Positions 46,549 through 57,976 are shown, counted from the stretch's first letter. The stretch is 64,000 nucleotides of DNA from Leptasterias polaris (GCA_037783415.1 JAZGTN010000193.1:219342-283341); one strand, 5' to 3'. Translations and numbers: made by a program. The notes: generated by a model from the sequence alone, not told the origin.

Positions 46549-46712
46549 CTGTTTGATGTTCAACTGTCCGTCGGTCCAAGCATTGAATAATGTTTCGTTT
46601 CGATAGTTCCCGTGGTCCTCTGAGCCGCTATCCCAGGCGGTGTTAGTCCACAGACCATACATCTTAATTCCCGTCCCAGCAACTCCTTTGAAGACCAACT
46701 GCCATTCGGACC
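46549..46712 (-). CDS. Secreted LVFKGVAG-domain gene, first recognised exon
   Basis: A 164-nt minus-strand exon lies between a CTTACCTTTAG acceptor and a perfect CAG|GTGAGC donor. It begins in phase 1 and ends in phase 0, encoding SEWQLVFKGVAGTGIKMYGL, then WTNTAWDSGSEDHGNYRN and FNAWTDGQLNIKQ. It joins 42440-42268 in frame to give a continuous domain. The same start phase would accept the exon at 6616-6664 of the PAN gene, and I recall homologous invertebrate proteins with signal peptide, PAN or EGF module, then this domain. The exon carrying the signal peptide for this copy was not found in the window. Confidence 0.72.
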
Positions 46713-46861
46713 CTAAAGGTAAGGGAAATATATACCATTCCACAAACATGTACCATCAGTGACTGGTATCTTGCTTATTAACTTTGCTTAGCAGAAAAGT
46801 GGTTAAGCAGTATTGACGGCTTAAAGCACAAGTGAAACATTGGTAATTGTCAAAGACAATT

Positions 46862-47121
46862 TTTACTTTACCATTGCCTTTGTTGCCAAGTGTCTGTATG
46901 GTGTGTATGATGTTGATCCTTTCAGTTTTTTTAAGATTAACGCACGCCATCTTGACACTTTTAAATTTCATCATACATTTGCTAGAACCGATGCTTTTAA
47001 ATTTACTGTTTTTAACAGGTTTCCTGTCTACTTTGACAATTTACCCTCCCATGTTAGGCACCAACTTTTGACAAGTCTCCCTGTTTTTTTTTTTAGAGGA
47101 ACCAAGAAGCATTTTAAATAA
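46862..47121 (+). pseudogene. LINE reverse-transcriptase C-terminal fragment
   Basis: An open plus-strand frame encodes RHLDTFKFHHTFARTDAFKF and PVYFDNLPSHVRH, resembling the extreme C-terminus of non-LTR retrotransposon ORF2. The 5' part is missing, as usual for truncated LINE insertions. It seems to have landed in a decayed AGGCACTGGACAC-type MITE (left part near 46824, right part from about 47250). Confidence 0.5.
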
Positions 47122-47140
47122 ATCAGCTGGCGCGTTTTCA

Positions 47141-47221
47141 ATTGAAAAGGCGACGGAAAAAAATGAAAACGCGACGGAAAAATTTGAAAACGCGACGGAA
47201 CAATGTGAAAACGCGACGGAA
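47141..47221 (+). repeat. 22-bp minisatellite
   Basis: Four units of GAAAACGCGACGGAA with a 6-7 base variable spacer (AAAATTT, CAATGT and others). The first unit reads GAAAAGGCGACGGAA. It follows the LINE fragment directly. Confidence 0.75.
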
Positions 47222-49280
47222 GGAGTGGCACGTATGGAACACCATACCCACCAAATATATGAAATAACAAACTTGTGAAATGTAAGCTCAATCAGTCTTT
47301 GGAATCACAAGAAAAAAGTGGGGAAAAACCTTTAATGTTTTTATTGTTTTCAAACATTGAGTTTTTGACTCGCGAGGTCAAAACTTATTGTTTTATTCAT
47401 TTCTCAAAACTGAAGCATTTCAAGCAATAATATTTGGAAGGGAGTTTCCCACCATGACCATCTTTATACAATATAATTTATGCGTGAATCTGTGAACAAT
47501 TCTATTTTTTACTCTAACCAATGTTACAAACACCCTTTGCAGCTCTATGTTAATTCACTTTTACTCCACGCCCTCTTAAGGCCCCCCCCCCAACAAAAAG
47601 TTGTTGAGTTGCCCCGCGACCGACTCAAAAATGCTGAAATCTCGGGTCGTTTTTTTTTTTTTTTTTTCCTTGTTCATTTTTTAATGAAACTTACAAATTT
47701 TCTGTGTTTATCTAATTTAAAACGAACTATTTATTCTCAATAAGCTGAAACGAATTTGCAGAGCATAGATTTTAAAGTAAACACGCAGGAGGACGACATT
47801 TTACGTGCGTTTTGGGTGCCGCTAAACTCGTAGTCGTACGCAGTGCCCGGCCATCTACGGTACCTAGGATCGATCCCACGCAATATTGCACATGACATGA
47901 ACTGCAGACAGAATGCTGGCATACAACCCAAATTCGGATAGGCGATCGCATCGCTCGGGAATTCGCTGGTACCCAGCACTTGTTTTGAGCGCAAGAACCA
48001 GATAGAATTGGCTGCTGACATCAAACGGTCAATTCGGAGTAAGTCGCACAATTATTGTTTGAAATATCTTTTTAAAATGTTGTTTGTTTGAACATCCAAA
48101 ACACACAAGGCAAGGGTAAACACACTTGGCTGGTTTAAACCGTAGCGAATGCGCTTTGAAATGGTTATAGCTTAAAAAGAAATGGGCGGGACGTGTGGCC
48201 AAGGATCCAGGAATAAGTGTAAAAAATGTTGGAAAAAAAATGTTAAAGAAAATAATTATGAAGTTGAATATTTCTTTTTTTTAATTTTATTTATGTACTT
48301 CTGCACACTACTGCTAGTACAAGATCATTGTATATTGAAAGACATTGTATTAGGGAAATTGGGATTAGTTCCAATGCATTTCAATATTCAAATGACAGTC
48401 AAGGAGGGAACAAAAAAAAACCGACCGACCGACCCCTTTAACTATTTTTACTGGAGGGCAACTCAACATTTTTTCTTTGTTTTGCTTAATAAATGTGTGA
48501 TGACATTGTGTACTGTGTACATCGGATCGCGCTGTGTGTGCCGTGCGTAGACAGGTTTCCAATTACTGCACTTCACATTTCGTACCCTTTTGACGGTGGG
48601 TACCAGACAACTTCTTTTTGGCATCTTTTACGTTGGATTTTCTGTCGAAATTTGTCAAAAATGAACACTTTCGTTGAGGAAAAATTGTTCCCCAAAATAT
48701 ACCCATCATAAAAATGCAAAAAATAAGGTGAGCAGATGGTGTAGGGTAAGTCTTAATTAAAACGATTTTTGCATTCTGGAGCTTTCCACACGTCCCACTG
48801 AAACCATTCATTACTGGAGTGAAGAGTTCTGCTAAACTGGCATGAAGCTATCAATGTTATATTTTGTCAGGGAGGGAGGGAAGGTCCCCAACATATCTGT
48901 TGTATACCAATCAAGTCAATAATGTATGTCAGGATTTTCCCTTAACTGTTTTAGTGACCGGTCAGCAGGACCAGTTAGCTTGTCAATTCATTAGTCTGTT
49001 TTTTCACCAGTCTATTATTTCAAATGAAATAGTGATGCTTTTCAACACTGATGAGCTAGCCAGCCGGACTGTACTTGGAGTGAATTTTGACTGGTCCTCT
49101 GGTGTTTTAACTGACATTTGTCCAGCGGACCTGAAGGGAGAATGTTGATAGCAAGTGTCTATTGTTTTTATAACTTGTTTAATACCGACGTGGACCATCA
49201 TGGACCACAATGTTCTAAAATGGTTGACATGTATGACGATTCCTATCGTGTTTAAAACGTACAATCATTTTGTATGCCAA
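47222..49280. other. Spacer without recognised genes
   Basis: Includes a decayed MITE (about 47250-47500), a T run near 47650 and a short GACC microsatellite at 48422-48436. Two open frames of about 95-105 codons (47737-48051 minus, 48864-49148 plus) have no recognised domain. Confidence 0.35.
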
Positions 49281-49501
49281 CAGTTGCGTAACTAGAAAGG
49301 TTGAGGAGGTCAAGGGGAAGGGGCGGGAGTCCCCCGCTCAGAATCATTCCTCCTCTTGCCCCCAAATGAGATGGAAGAAACCCCAAAAATAATAACAACA
49401 ACAAACCCAAAACACACATATGAGTGATTTGATACATCAAATACCCCCAGTCTAGTGCCGCCCCGCCTGTCCCCTCCGAAAATGTCTGGTTACGCCCACT
49501 G
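49281..49501. mobile_element. MITE with CAGT(T/G)GCGTAAC ends
   Basis: The ends CAGTTGCGTAACTAGA and TCTGGTTACGCCCACTG are imperfect inverted repeats, with C/G-rich interior. The start resembles hAT-type CAGTGGCGTA elements. No matching 8-bp flank was found. Confidence 0.55.
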
Positions 49502-49825
49502 ACGGGCACAGCATTTTCACCAAGCATTAACAGCTTCACTGGTTTTTGTGGTCATGTCGTATGTATGTACATATAGCTACTCTCCCTTGGGACCATTGTT
49601 GCATTTTTAAATTGTCAGTATACATAATGATAGCTGCAAGCATGGATATAGCACCCCACGTCCGATATGTGGCAGATAGTGCCCCCCTCCCCCAAATAAA
49701 AATAAATACAAATGTTTCCATATTTTAACACATTCTTTTCCTCTTGTACAGAAGTACCCCCTATAATCCTCAGAAAGAATTCTTGAGATTCCCAGAATAC
49801 AATGAAGACACACTCGGAGTTGGTA

Positions 49826-50716
49826 TACAATCTGCAGGCTAATGCTGTGAATGATGATTTGAGGGTGCTACAAGATTGGTTTAAAGCCAATGAGTTGAAA
49901 ATCCCTCCTAAAACAAATTCACTATATTTGTTATTCTTTGCAGCAAAGAGAGCGTTTTTTACCAGATGTCTCACTTTATCTAGAAAATGTTATTGTCAAT
50001 AAGGTTTCCTCTACTACTTTTCTTGGTCTTATTACTGATAAGAACATGCTTTGGAATGAGCAAATTAACCTTGTATGTAATAAAATTTATAAATGTAATT
50101 ACATTATCAACATAACTACGAATACTTTAAGATTGAAAGACAGTTTGGCTGTTTATAAGAGTTTAGTTAATCCTTATTTAAACTATGCCTCCTGGCTTTG
50201 GGGGTGGGGGGGGGGGGGCATTATAAAGGTGTACCCCTCCTTGTTCAAAAGACTTATAACTCTTCAAAAAAAAAGGTATTCGTAATGCGTGTCATGTCCA
50301 GTACAGATGCACATACGACTCCTCTTTGTTTTAAATATAAACTTCTGAAGCTGGAATATATTGTTTATGTACAAATTGCCATTCATTACTTTGATTATAT
50401 AAACATTTTGCTCCCGGTTAATTTAAATCCATCTTCGTATTTTCCTTTAAATCGGGATTTTCATCCTTTTGCTACAAGACAAGATAATCTTATCCGTCTT
50501 TCTGATATTTGTAGAGTGGATGTGGTTTCTTCCAATTATCGTAAGCTTCTACCAAAAATTGTTAACTCTCTTCCTGTTTGCCTGAAAAATGAATTTCCAA
50601 GTGTATCTAGGAAGCTTTTCCTTACCCATCTTAAAGAGTTTTATTTGGACAAGTATAACAGTTTTCTTTGCTCTAACTTATCATGTCATTCATGTTCAAA
50701 ATCAGCAGGGCATTAG
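49826..50716 (+). pseudogene. Degenerate LINE reverse transcriptase, C-terminal half
   Basis: Frame pieces encode DLRVLQDWFKANELKI, then TTFLGLITDKNMLWNEQI, LVNPYLNYASWLWG, LLKLEYIVYVQIAI and NSLPVCLKNEFP. This is the order found in the palm end, thumb and C-terminal region of non-LTR retrotransposon reverse transcriptases of the Jockey/CR1-like group. The pieces lie in all three forward frames, with shifts near 49915, around the G run at 50202-50218 and near the A run at 50268-50275. The upstream catalytic part and endonuclease are absent. The A+T-rich sequence to about 50970 may be its 3' end. This is a dead, truncated copy. Confidence 0.7.
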
Positions 50717-50981
50717 TATTTCTATTTAATTTATAATTATTAATTTTAATTTTAATTTATAAAATATATTTAGTCTTATTATTAGTTGCCCTCGGGAAAG
50801 AATATTAAATTGTTTTTAAATTATTTTTCATTATGCATGTTTGCATGCAATTAATATATTAATTAGCCAATAGCAGTCTGGGTACTCCACTACAGGAGGC
50901 TTATACCTCCTCTGGATGTTACCTCAATTTGTACCTTAATTATTATCTTTTTCATTACTATTAAAACTGTTGTAATTTAAT

Positions 50982-52080
50982 GGAGTCTATAACTGACAAA
51001 AGTTTGAAAATCGGTTGTGTAGTTCTTGAGATATGGTCCCACTTCCGGTTGACCCGGAAGTAAAGGTCAACATGGGGTCACGGTTACCCAAGGCTAATCT
51101 CCAATGCCCAAGAAGTCTATAACTGAAAAAAATTTGAAAATTGGTTGTGTAGTTCTTGAGATATGGTCTTACTTCCGGTTGACCCATATGTAAAGGTCAA
51201 CATGGGGTCACGGTTACTCAAGGCTAATCTCCCATGCCCAAGGAGTCTATAACTGAAAAGATTTGAAAATCGGGTGTGTAGTGCTTGAGAAATGGTCCCA
51301 CTTCCGGTTGACCCGGAAGTAAAGGTCAACATGAGGTCACGGTTACCCAAGGCTAATCTCCAATGCCCAAGAAGTCTATAACTGAAAAAAGTTTGAAAAT
51401 TGGTTGTGTAGTTCTTGAGATATGGTCTTACTTCCGGTTGACCCATAGGTAAAGGTCAACATGGGGTCACGGTTACTCAAGGCTAATCTCCCATGCCCAA
51501 GGAGTCTATAACTGAAAAGATTTGAAAATCGGGTGTGTAGTGCTTGAGAAATGGTCCCACTTCCGGTTGACCCGGAAGTAAAGGTCAACATGGGGTCACG
51601 GTTACCCAAGGCTAATATCCAATGCCATTAGGAGTCTATAACTGAACAAAGTTTGAAAATCGGTTGTGTAGTTTTTGAGATATGGTGTTACTTCCGGTTG
51701 ACCCGGAAGTAAAGGTAAACATGGGGTCACGGTTACCCAAGGCTAATATCCAATGCCCAAGAAGTCTATAACTGAAAAAGTGTGAAAATCGGTTGTGTAG
51801 TTCTTGAGATAGGGTCCCACTTCCGGTTGACCCGGAAGTAAAGGTCAACATGGGGACACGGTTACCCAAGGCTAATCTCCAATGCCCAAGGAGTCTATAA
51901 CTGACAAAAGTTTGAAAATCGGTTGTGTAGTTCTTGAGATAGGGTCCCACTTCCGGTTGACCCGGAAGTAAAGGTCAACATGGGGACACGGTTACCCAAG
52001 GCTAATCTCCAATGCCCAAGGAGTCTATAACTGAAAAAGGTTTGAGGATCGGGTGTATACTTCTTGAGATATGATAGAAA
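50982..52080 (+). repeat. 130-bp satellite array
   Basis: Nine monomers of about 130 bp begin near 50982, 51113, 51243, 51374, 51503, 51633, 51764, 51892 and 52021 (the last partial). Each contains AGTCTATAACTGA, TTGTGTAGTTCTTGAGATA, CACTTCCGGTTGACCCGGAAG and GGTCACGGTTACCCAAGGC. Monomers 2 and 4 resemble each other, as do 3 and 5, showing a 261-bp dimer period in part of the array. Open frames over the array on the minus strand are by-products of the repeat. Confidence 0.92.
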
Positions 52081-52380
52081 CAAGTTTGGCTAATTAAATA
52101 TTCATACCGCTGTCACGTGAATAATTAATTAAGATTGTTTGTCAATAATACATAAGGATTACTTCTGGGCGAACTGAGATAAGTCCCATTCTTGATTGGC
52201 TTTCCCAGTTCCCTAACCATTTTCCAGGCTAACTGAGTAATATTGAAGGTGACTGGACCTATTGGATAAGCACAGCGTTGTAGCCACGGTTTGTGTTTGA
52301 ACCACTTAAACGTATTTAAAACGATTCTTTTTTACACAAAAAGAAAATACGCCTACAAATGACGTCATGATGACGTAACG
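52081..52380. other. Satellite-adjacent conserved flank
   Basis: This flank (GCTAATTAAATATTC, GCTGTCACGTGAATAATTAA) recurs after the second array at about 62555-62605 and again at 63085-63120. It ends in a CRE-like palindrome at 52362 (TGACGTCA), also present at 62942. Confidence 0.5.
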
Positions 52381-53706
52381 AAAAATGTTTGCAAAGATTA
52401 TAGAAATTTTGTGTTGACACCAAAAACAAGTTTACAGCAATATTGCTTTCGGAGGTTGTTCCGTGGGGTGAGGGGGAGGTTGGTAATTTTCAGTGTAAAA
52501 CATTTTAAGATTAGCCGAGAGCTTTGGTGATCATATTCTTTGGGTAAGGCACTGAGATGATCACGTGATATTCGTTGTTCAAACTTGGCCCAAAGAGTAA
52601 GACATAAAGATTTGTAAAATGTTGACATTGATAGAAATTCCAACACGTGTAGCTGTAACCAAATTTCGAAGCCGAAACCAAACTAAAAATATGGCTGTCG
52701 GCAATGTTGTGTTTTCAGTTGCCATGGCCGAGTGTGGTGCATGTAACAACACAAATTATTTTCACTACGGAAAGTTGCCCAAATTAGACTCTGTTGATGT
52801 TTTCTCTGGCAAACCGCGGCAGCATTTAATTAAGTGGGTTTCGGTTATGAGTGACAAGGAGAGTTTTACTTTGTTATCACAAAAACCAAATTGTAAAGGC
52901 AAACTGCCGAGCCTGTCACATCAAGGTTGACAGTAGTATACTGACAGATTAAAGGGGTACGTTACAATTAGTGTGGGAGATATTAATATAATTCATAAAC
53001 AATTGTTTTTTTGTTTTTTAACAACCTTTTAAAACAACCCTTGAAAGAATCTTCAAACTGGGTGGTCATCACGTTTTAGTGCTATGCAACACTGTTTTAT
53101 GTTTTGTCATTCCTGCATTACTTCATTTATTTTGAGGATCTTTAAAAGCTATTTTCACGAATGAAATTATTTCAACAAACAATTATTTATCTGCAGAATT
53201 GGTATTCCTGGTAAGATTCTGATAATAAAAATAAGCAATTAAGGGTGATTTGAGGTGTTCGAAATGTTTGTTCCCAATTTTGACAGACAGATGAAAATAG
53301 TTTACTATCACACCAGTCAGTTTCTTTGAAGACAAAATAGAAATAGCTGTTGCAAACTGCTTTCCAACCAAAAGGACCTGTGGTAAACATGCCAAAAATA
53401 GTTAGTTGCCTGACGTTTCGATCCTAGCAGAGTCTTTCTCGAAGGCTAAAACAAAATATTGAAACTTAGGCCGATATGTTTCAATTTCTAACCCGTCTTT
53501 TTGTCTTTAACTCAGTACTGTTAATTTGTGTTTTAGCCATACTCTAAAAACTCCACGGTGAAAAAATTACCTGGAATGCGGGGCCCATGGGGGGACCACT
53601 TTTCGGGTCGAATTGATCCGCAAAGTGGTCAATAAATGGCCTTTTTAAAACTCTGCTTCTGCTTCATATAGTTCATCCTTTTGGGGTCATTTTGACACTG
53701 ATTCCG

Positions 53707-53759
53707 GGTCATACTGACCCAAATCAGGTCAGTATGACCCAATTATGGTCAGTGTGACT
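53707..53759. promoter_or_regulatory. Three GGTCAnnnTGACC palindromes at 20-bp spacing
   Basis: GGTCATACTGACC (53707-53719), GGTCAGTATGACC (53727-53739) and GGTCAGTGTGACT (53747-53759, one mismatch) repeat every 20 bp. This is the core of an inverted-repeat nuclear-receptor site with three-base spacing. It lies in a diverged member of the CACACTCTAAAA family. Binding is inference only. Confidence 0.35.
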
Positions 53760-54282
53760 TCACTATTGTGGTACCATTTGCAAGTCCGTATCTTACTTTG
53801 TGTGAAATTTAAAGGCTTCGTCAACTTAGCAAGAATGTCTTTGTTAATAGCAGTCATTGGCGAGGAGAAGAAGAAGACTAAGAGCAAGGACAAAAAGAAA
53901 GCCATTGCTCCAGTCACCTTATGAACTAAGATCATGCGAGAAACGTTTGCAGCAAAGTGAAAATAAAATTTAGTCAACATGTTTGTAAAGATTACACAAA
54001 GTTTGTGTGAACACCAACAACAAGTTCACAGCAATTTTGCATTCGGAGGTTGTTTACGTGGGGTTGGGGGGGGGGGGGGGGGGGGGAGGGAGTAATTTTC
54101 AGTTTAAAACATTTTAAAATTAGCCGACAGCTTTGGTGATCATATTCTTTGGGTTTTTAGGAGGCACTGAGAGTAAGAAATTAAAATATTCAAAATGATG
54201 ACATTGATAGAAATACCAACACGTGTAGCTGTAAAAAAAATTCAAAGCCGAAACCAAACTCCAAAAATGGCTGTCGGCAATG

Positions 54283-54636
54283 CGTGTCATGGCCGAGTGG
54301 TTAAGAGCATCGGATTCAAGTTCTGGTGGTTTAGTCATCGGGGTGTGGGTTCGAGTCCCGGTCATGACGCTTGTGTCCTTGAGCAAGACACTTTGCTATA
54401 ATTGCTTCTCTTCACCCAGGGGTATAAATGGGTACCTGCAAGGGTAGAGATTGAAATTGTGTTTGAAAAAGCCTTCGGAGCGCCCCACGGCAGCCCAAGG
54501 TTGTATACTCCCCAGGGAGCTGAGAAAGATTAAAGGAATGTTATTGGCCCAATGACCAGGGCACTAATGTAAAGCGCATTGAGACGTTATTTTGAAATGC
54601 GCTATATAAGAACTAGTTATTATGATTATTATTATT
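54283..54636 (+). mobile_element. tRNA-headed SINE with AATG target duplication
   Basis: The head has an A box (TGGCCGAGTGG) and a B box (GGTTCGAGTCCCG). The body contains GAGCAAGACACTTTGC and GGGTACCTGCAAGGG, and the tail contains GCGCTATATAAGAA and a TTATTATTA microsatellite. It splits the sequence CGGCAATG|TTGTG of the 1.6-kb unit, which is intact at 52695, and is flanked by AATG on both sides (54279-54282, 54637-54640). Confidence 0.88.
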
Positions 54637-55740
54637 AATGTTGTGTTTCCAGTTGCCATAACCGAGTGTGGTACATGTAACAACACATTTTTTTTTCACT
54701 ACGGAAAGTTGCCCAAAAATAATAGACTATGTTGATGTTTTCTCTGGCAAACCGCGGCAGCGTTTAATTTAGTGGTTTTCGGTTATGAGTGACAAGAATG
54801 GTTTTAGTTTGTTATCACAAAAACCAAATTGTAAAGGCAAACTGCCGAGACTGTCGCATCAAGGTTAGTCAGTAGTATACTGACAGATTGGTGTGGGAGA
54901 TATTGCTATAATTCATCTGCACAATGATTTGTTTTAAACAACCTAAAAACAACCCTTGTTATAATCGACAACCTGGTTGGTCTGGTCATCACGTGTTAGT
55001 GTTATGCAACACTGTTGTATGTGTTGTCATGGATTTTTTTCTACATTCTTACTTCATTTTTATTTTGAGGATCTTTAAAAGCTCAGAATTGGTATTACTG
55101 GTAAGAACTTGATAATAAAAATAAGCAAGGTTGATTTGAGGTTTTCTAAATGTTTCTCCCGATTTTGACAGAGGAAAATAAACTAATATCACACAAGTCA
55201 TTTTTTTTTTGAAGAGTAAATATAATTTAGAATTAGCTGTTGTAAACTGCTTACCAACCAAAAGGACCTGTGGTATAAATGCAAAAGATAGTTAGTGGCC
55301 TGACGTTTCGACCTTAGCAGAGTCTTTCTCGAAGTTTAAACATGTTTTGAAAGATTGAAACTTAGGCCGATATGTTTCAATCCCTAACCCGTCTTTTTGT
55401 CTTTTACTCAGTACTGTTTATTTGTGTTTTACCCATACTCTAAAAACTCCACGGTGAAAATTGACCTGGAAGAAGAAAATTAAGAGCAAGGAAAAAAAGA
55501 AAGCCAGCCATTTCTCCTGTCACCTAACATCCTAATGAACTAAGAACATGCGAGGAATGTTTGGAGCAAAGTGAAACTAACATTAATATAAACAAAATAT
55601 AATCATTATCCCAGATGCAAAAAAATAATAAACATCTTGTAACATTAAGTCAACATGCTTGTAAAATTGACACAAAAAACAAGTTTACAGCAATTTTGCA
55701 TTCGGAGGTTTTTTCCATGGGGGAGAGTTATGTTCAGTGT

Positions 55741-56254
55741 ATTTTTTTGAAATCTAGACATTTGTGTTTATGAAGCAGATTTATCAAATTGGGCAAATGT
55801 ATTTACGTTATTGTATAAAGCCTACTAATACTGGGTTGAAAACAAACAAAACACCCACAAACCTCTTAGGCCTGCTAGGGTTAATAAGACCATAGCTCGT
55901 TCAAGTCGTGATGGTCCTACTTGAGGTAGTCAGGTTTAGTGTAAATATTTGGTTGTATCCACGAAATCAGTTCAATTAATTGCCAAAACAGCATTGACAA
56001 ATGCGTTGGTTTATTGTCTCACAAAGTATGCATTTAAAACTACAGTTAATCAACCAGATATTTGTGTGTAGAAACCGAGCAAGTATAAGCGCATATTCAA
56101 ACAATTTAACCCACCAACTTTCGAAAACGTGCAACACTTGCACGGTCCATTGTCGTTTCAATAAGTTGACTGTACATTAAAAGTCCAAGTGCATTGGCAT
56201 TAGATTTATATGTAATATCTTAATCGACCACGATCAAATTTAATTAAGCATAAC
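55741..56254. other. Non-coding spacer before the gypsy fragment
   Basis: No gag or protease homology and no 5' LTR were seen. The spacer is A+T-rich. Confidence 0.4.
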
Positions 56255-57647
56255 AAGATAAGTTAAATCATTTAACTAAAGAACAACAATCGGAAATGAT
56301 AAATCTGACATTGGATTATAAATGCTTGTTTCCCGAAACGCCCGGTAAAACGGATGTGGTGGCTCATGATGTTGATGTTGGCAATGCACAACCTATCAAA
56401 CAACATCCGTACAGGTGTGGCCCGTTGAAGCAAGCTCAGTTCAATGAAGAAATTAGATACATGAAAGAAAATGACATAATCGAAGACAGTGATAGTTCAT
56501 GGAGTTCACCTTGTATCTTAGTTCCCAAGTCAGATTCATCATTTCGATTTTGTACGGATTTCAGAAAAGTAAACTTGGTGTCGAAGTCCGATACTTACCC
56601 ATTACCGAGAATTGATGACTGTATAGATAAGGTTGGAAAAGCTAAGTTTGTCAGTACTTATGATCTACTCAAGGGTTACTGGCAAGTACCTCTTACACCT
56701 CGAGCTAAAGAAATCTCCGCCTTTGTAACCCCACAAGGCTTGTACCACTATACGGTGCTACCCTTTGGCATGAAAAATGCACCTGCTACTTTTCAGAGAT
56801 TGATGAATCAAGTCATATCTGGGTTGCCTAATACGGAGGTGTATATAGATGATATCATTCTATATAGTAACTCCTGGGAAGAGCATATGGATCATACTCG
56901 TGCGTTGTATGAAAAACTTACTGAAGCAAAATTGACAGTAAATTTGGCTAAAAGTCAAATTGGTAAAGCGAAGGTCACATTTCTCGGTCATGTGATAGGT
57001 CAGGGTGAGGTCCAACCTGTACATGCTAAGGTGTATGCTATTGTAAATTTTCCCCAACCTAAGACTAAGAAAGAATTGATGCGTTTTTGGGGCATGGCCG
57101 GGTATTACCGGAAATTTTGTCGCAATTTTTCGGACGTGGTTTCTCCACTCACAAACTTGCTTAGCAAAAATGCTAAGTTTGTCTGGAACGAAAAATGCGT
57201 CCAGGCCTTCTTGATGGTGAAAAACATGCTTGGCAGCGCACCAATTCTTTCCGCACCCGACTTCACTAAACCATTTATGCTGGCGGTTGACGCCAGTGAT
57301 GTTGGAGTCGGGTCAGTGCTGCTGCAAGAAGATAATCTCGGAGTGTGCCATCCAGTTTGCTATTTTTCAAAAAAACTGAATTCTCATCAAAGAAATTATT
57401 CCACTATCGAGAAGGAAGCTTTGGCGGTCATTCTTGCGGTGCAGCATTTCGAGGTTTATCTCTATGCAGCGGCTCGACCCATCGTGATTTTTTCAGATCA
57501 TAATCCATTGACTTTTGTTCATAAAATGAAGAACAAAAACCAAAGATTATTACGATAGAGTCTAACTCTTCAGGAGTTTGATTTGGTCATCCAGCATATC
57601 AAAGGTAGAGATAACTTGATTGCTGATACCTTGTCTAGGTGTTTTTA
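56255..57647 (+). pseudogene. Ty3/gypsy pol fragment: reverse transcriptase and RNase H
   Basis: An open frame (ATG at 56296; homology from about 56255) encodes the reverse transcriptase and most of the RNase H of a Ty3/gypsy retrotransposon. With residues numbered from that ATG, palm motifs are TYDLLKGYWQVPL (Asp123), LPFGMKNAPATFQ and YIDD (183-186; YVDD is more usual). The RNase H catalytic residues are Asp332, Glu372 and Asp401. A TAG at 57556-57558 replaces what is normally a Trp codon. The same frame then continues to the last RNase H motif (IADTLSR) and stops at 57645-57647. Gag, protease and integrase are absent. The 3' LTR follows after about 330 bp. Confidence 0.9.
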
Positions 57648-57964
57648 AAACTAATTAGCATCTAGATCTCTTGGAGATTATTATTATTGTATTTGGAAAA
57701 TGTAATATTAATTTGTTTAATGGCCTCAAACAACCATGGATAGTTTTGATTGATTTTGAGATTTAAGAAAGAAAACAAAATTGGAAATAGATTATCCAAT
57801 GTGTAATGAAGTGTGAGTACGCTTTAACAATTAAGTTCATGTAACAATGAAGGTTTTGTATAAAATAAAAAGATTGTTGACTGGGTAAATACATCTTGTT
57901 CACATTAAACAAAAATTACTGAAAATAAGGGATGAAGTTTTCTCCTCGTTTAAAACTTTACTTT

Positions 57965-57976
57965 ACGGGGGAGGAG
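57965..57976 (+). other. Polypurine tract of the gypsy element
   Basis: ACGGGGGAGGAG lies immediately before the LTR start, the usual place of the plus-strand primer. Confidence 0.7.

Larger units (their letters stand above)
52381..55740 (+). repeat. 1.6-kb tandem duplication, two copies plus a partial third
   Basis: Blocks at 52385-52600, 53984-54175 and 55650-55735 match (TTACAGCAAT, TTGC-TTCGGAGGTTGTT). So do 52640-52930 and 54215-54870 (the latter split by a SINE), and 53170-53560 and 55080-55470. The unit is about 1.6 kb. Copy 1 has an uninterrupted frame of 103 codons (52619-52930) containing MAECGACNN and SGKPRQHLIKW, which I do not recognise; the other copies are broken. A decayed copy of the same block lies at 60635-60850. 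Confidence 0.75.

Noticed and set aside
47737..48051. 104-codon minus-strand frame with higher G+C
   Set aside because: No domain, signal peptide or convincing splice sites; not enough to call a gene.
51117..51609. Open frames of about 77-109 codons with repeated RLLGHWRLALGNRD peptides
   Set aside because: They are translations of the 130-bp satellite; frames exist only because the unit lacks stops in one register.
50982..52080. CRISPR-like array
   Set aside because: The units are contiguous 130-bp satellite monomers without unique spacers, in an animal-type genome.
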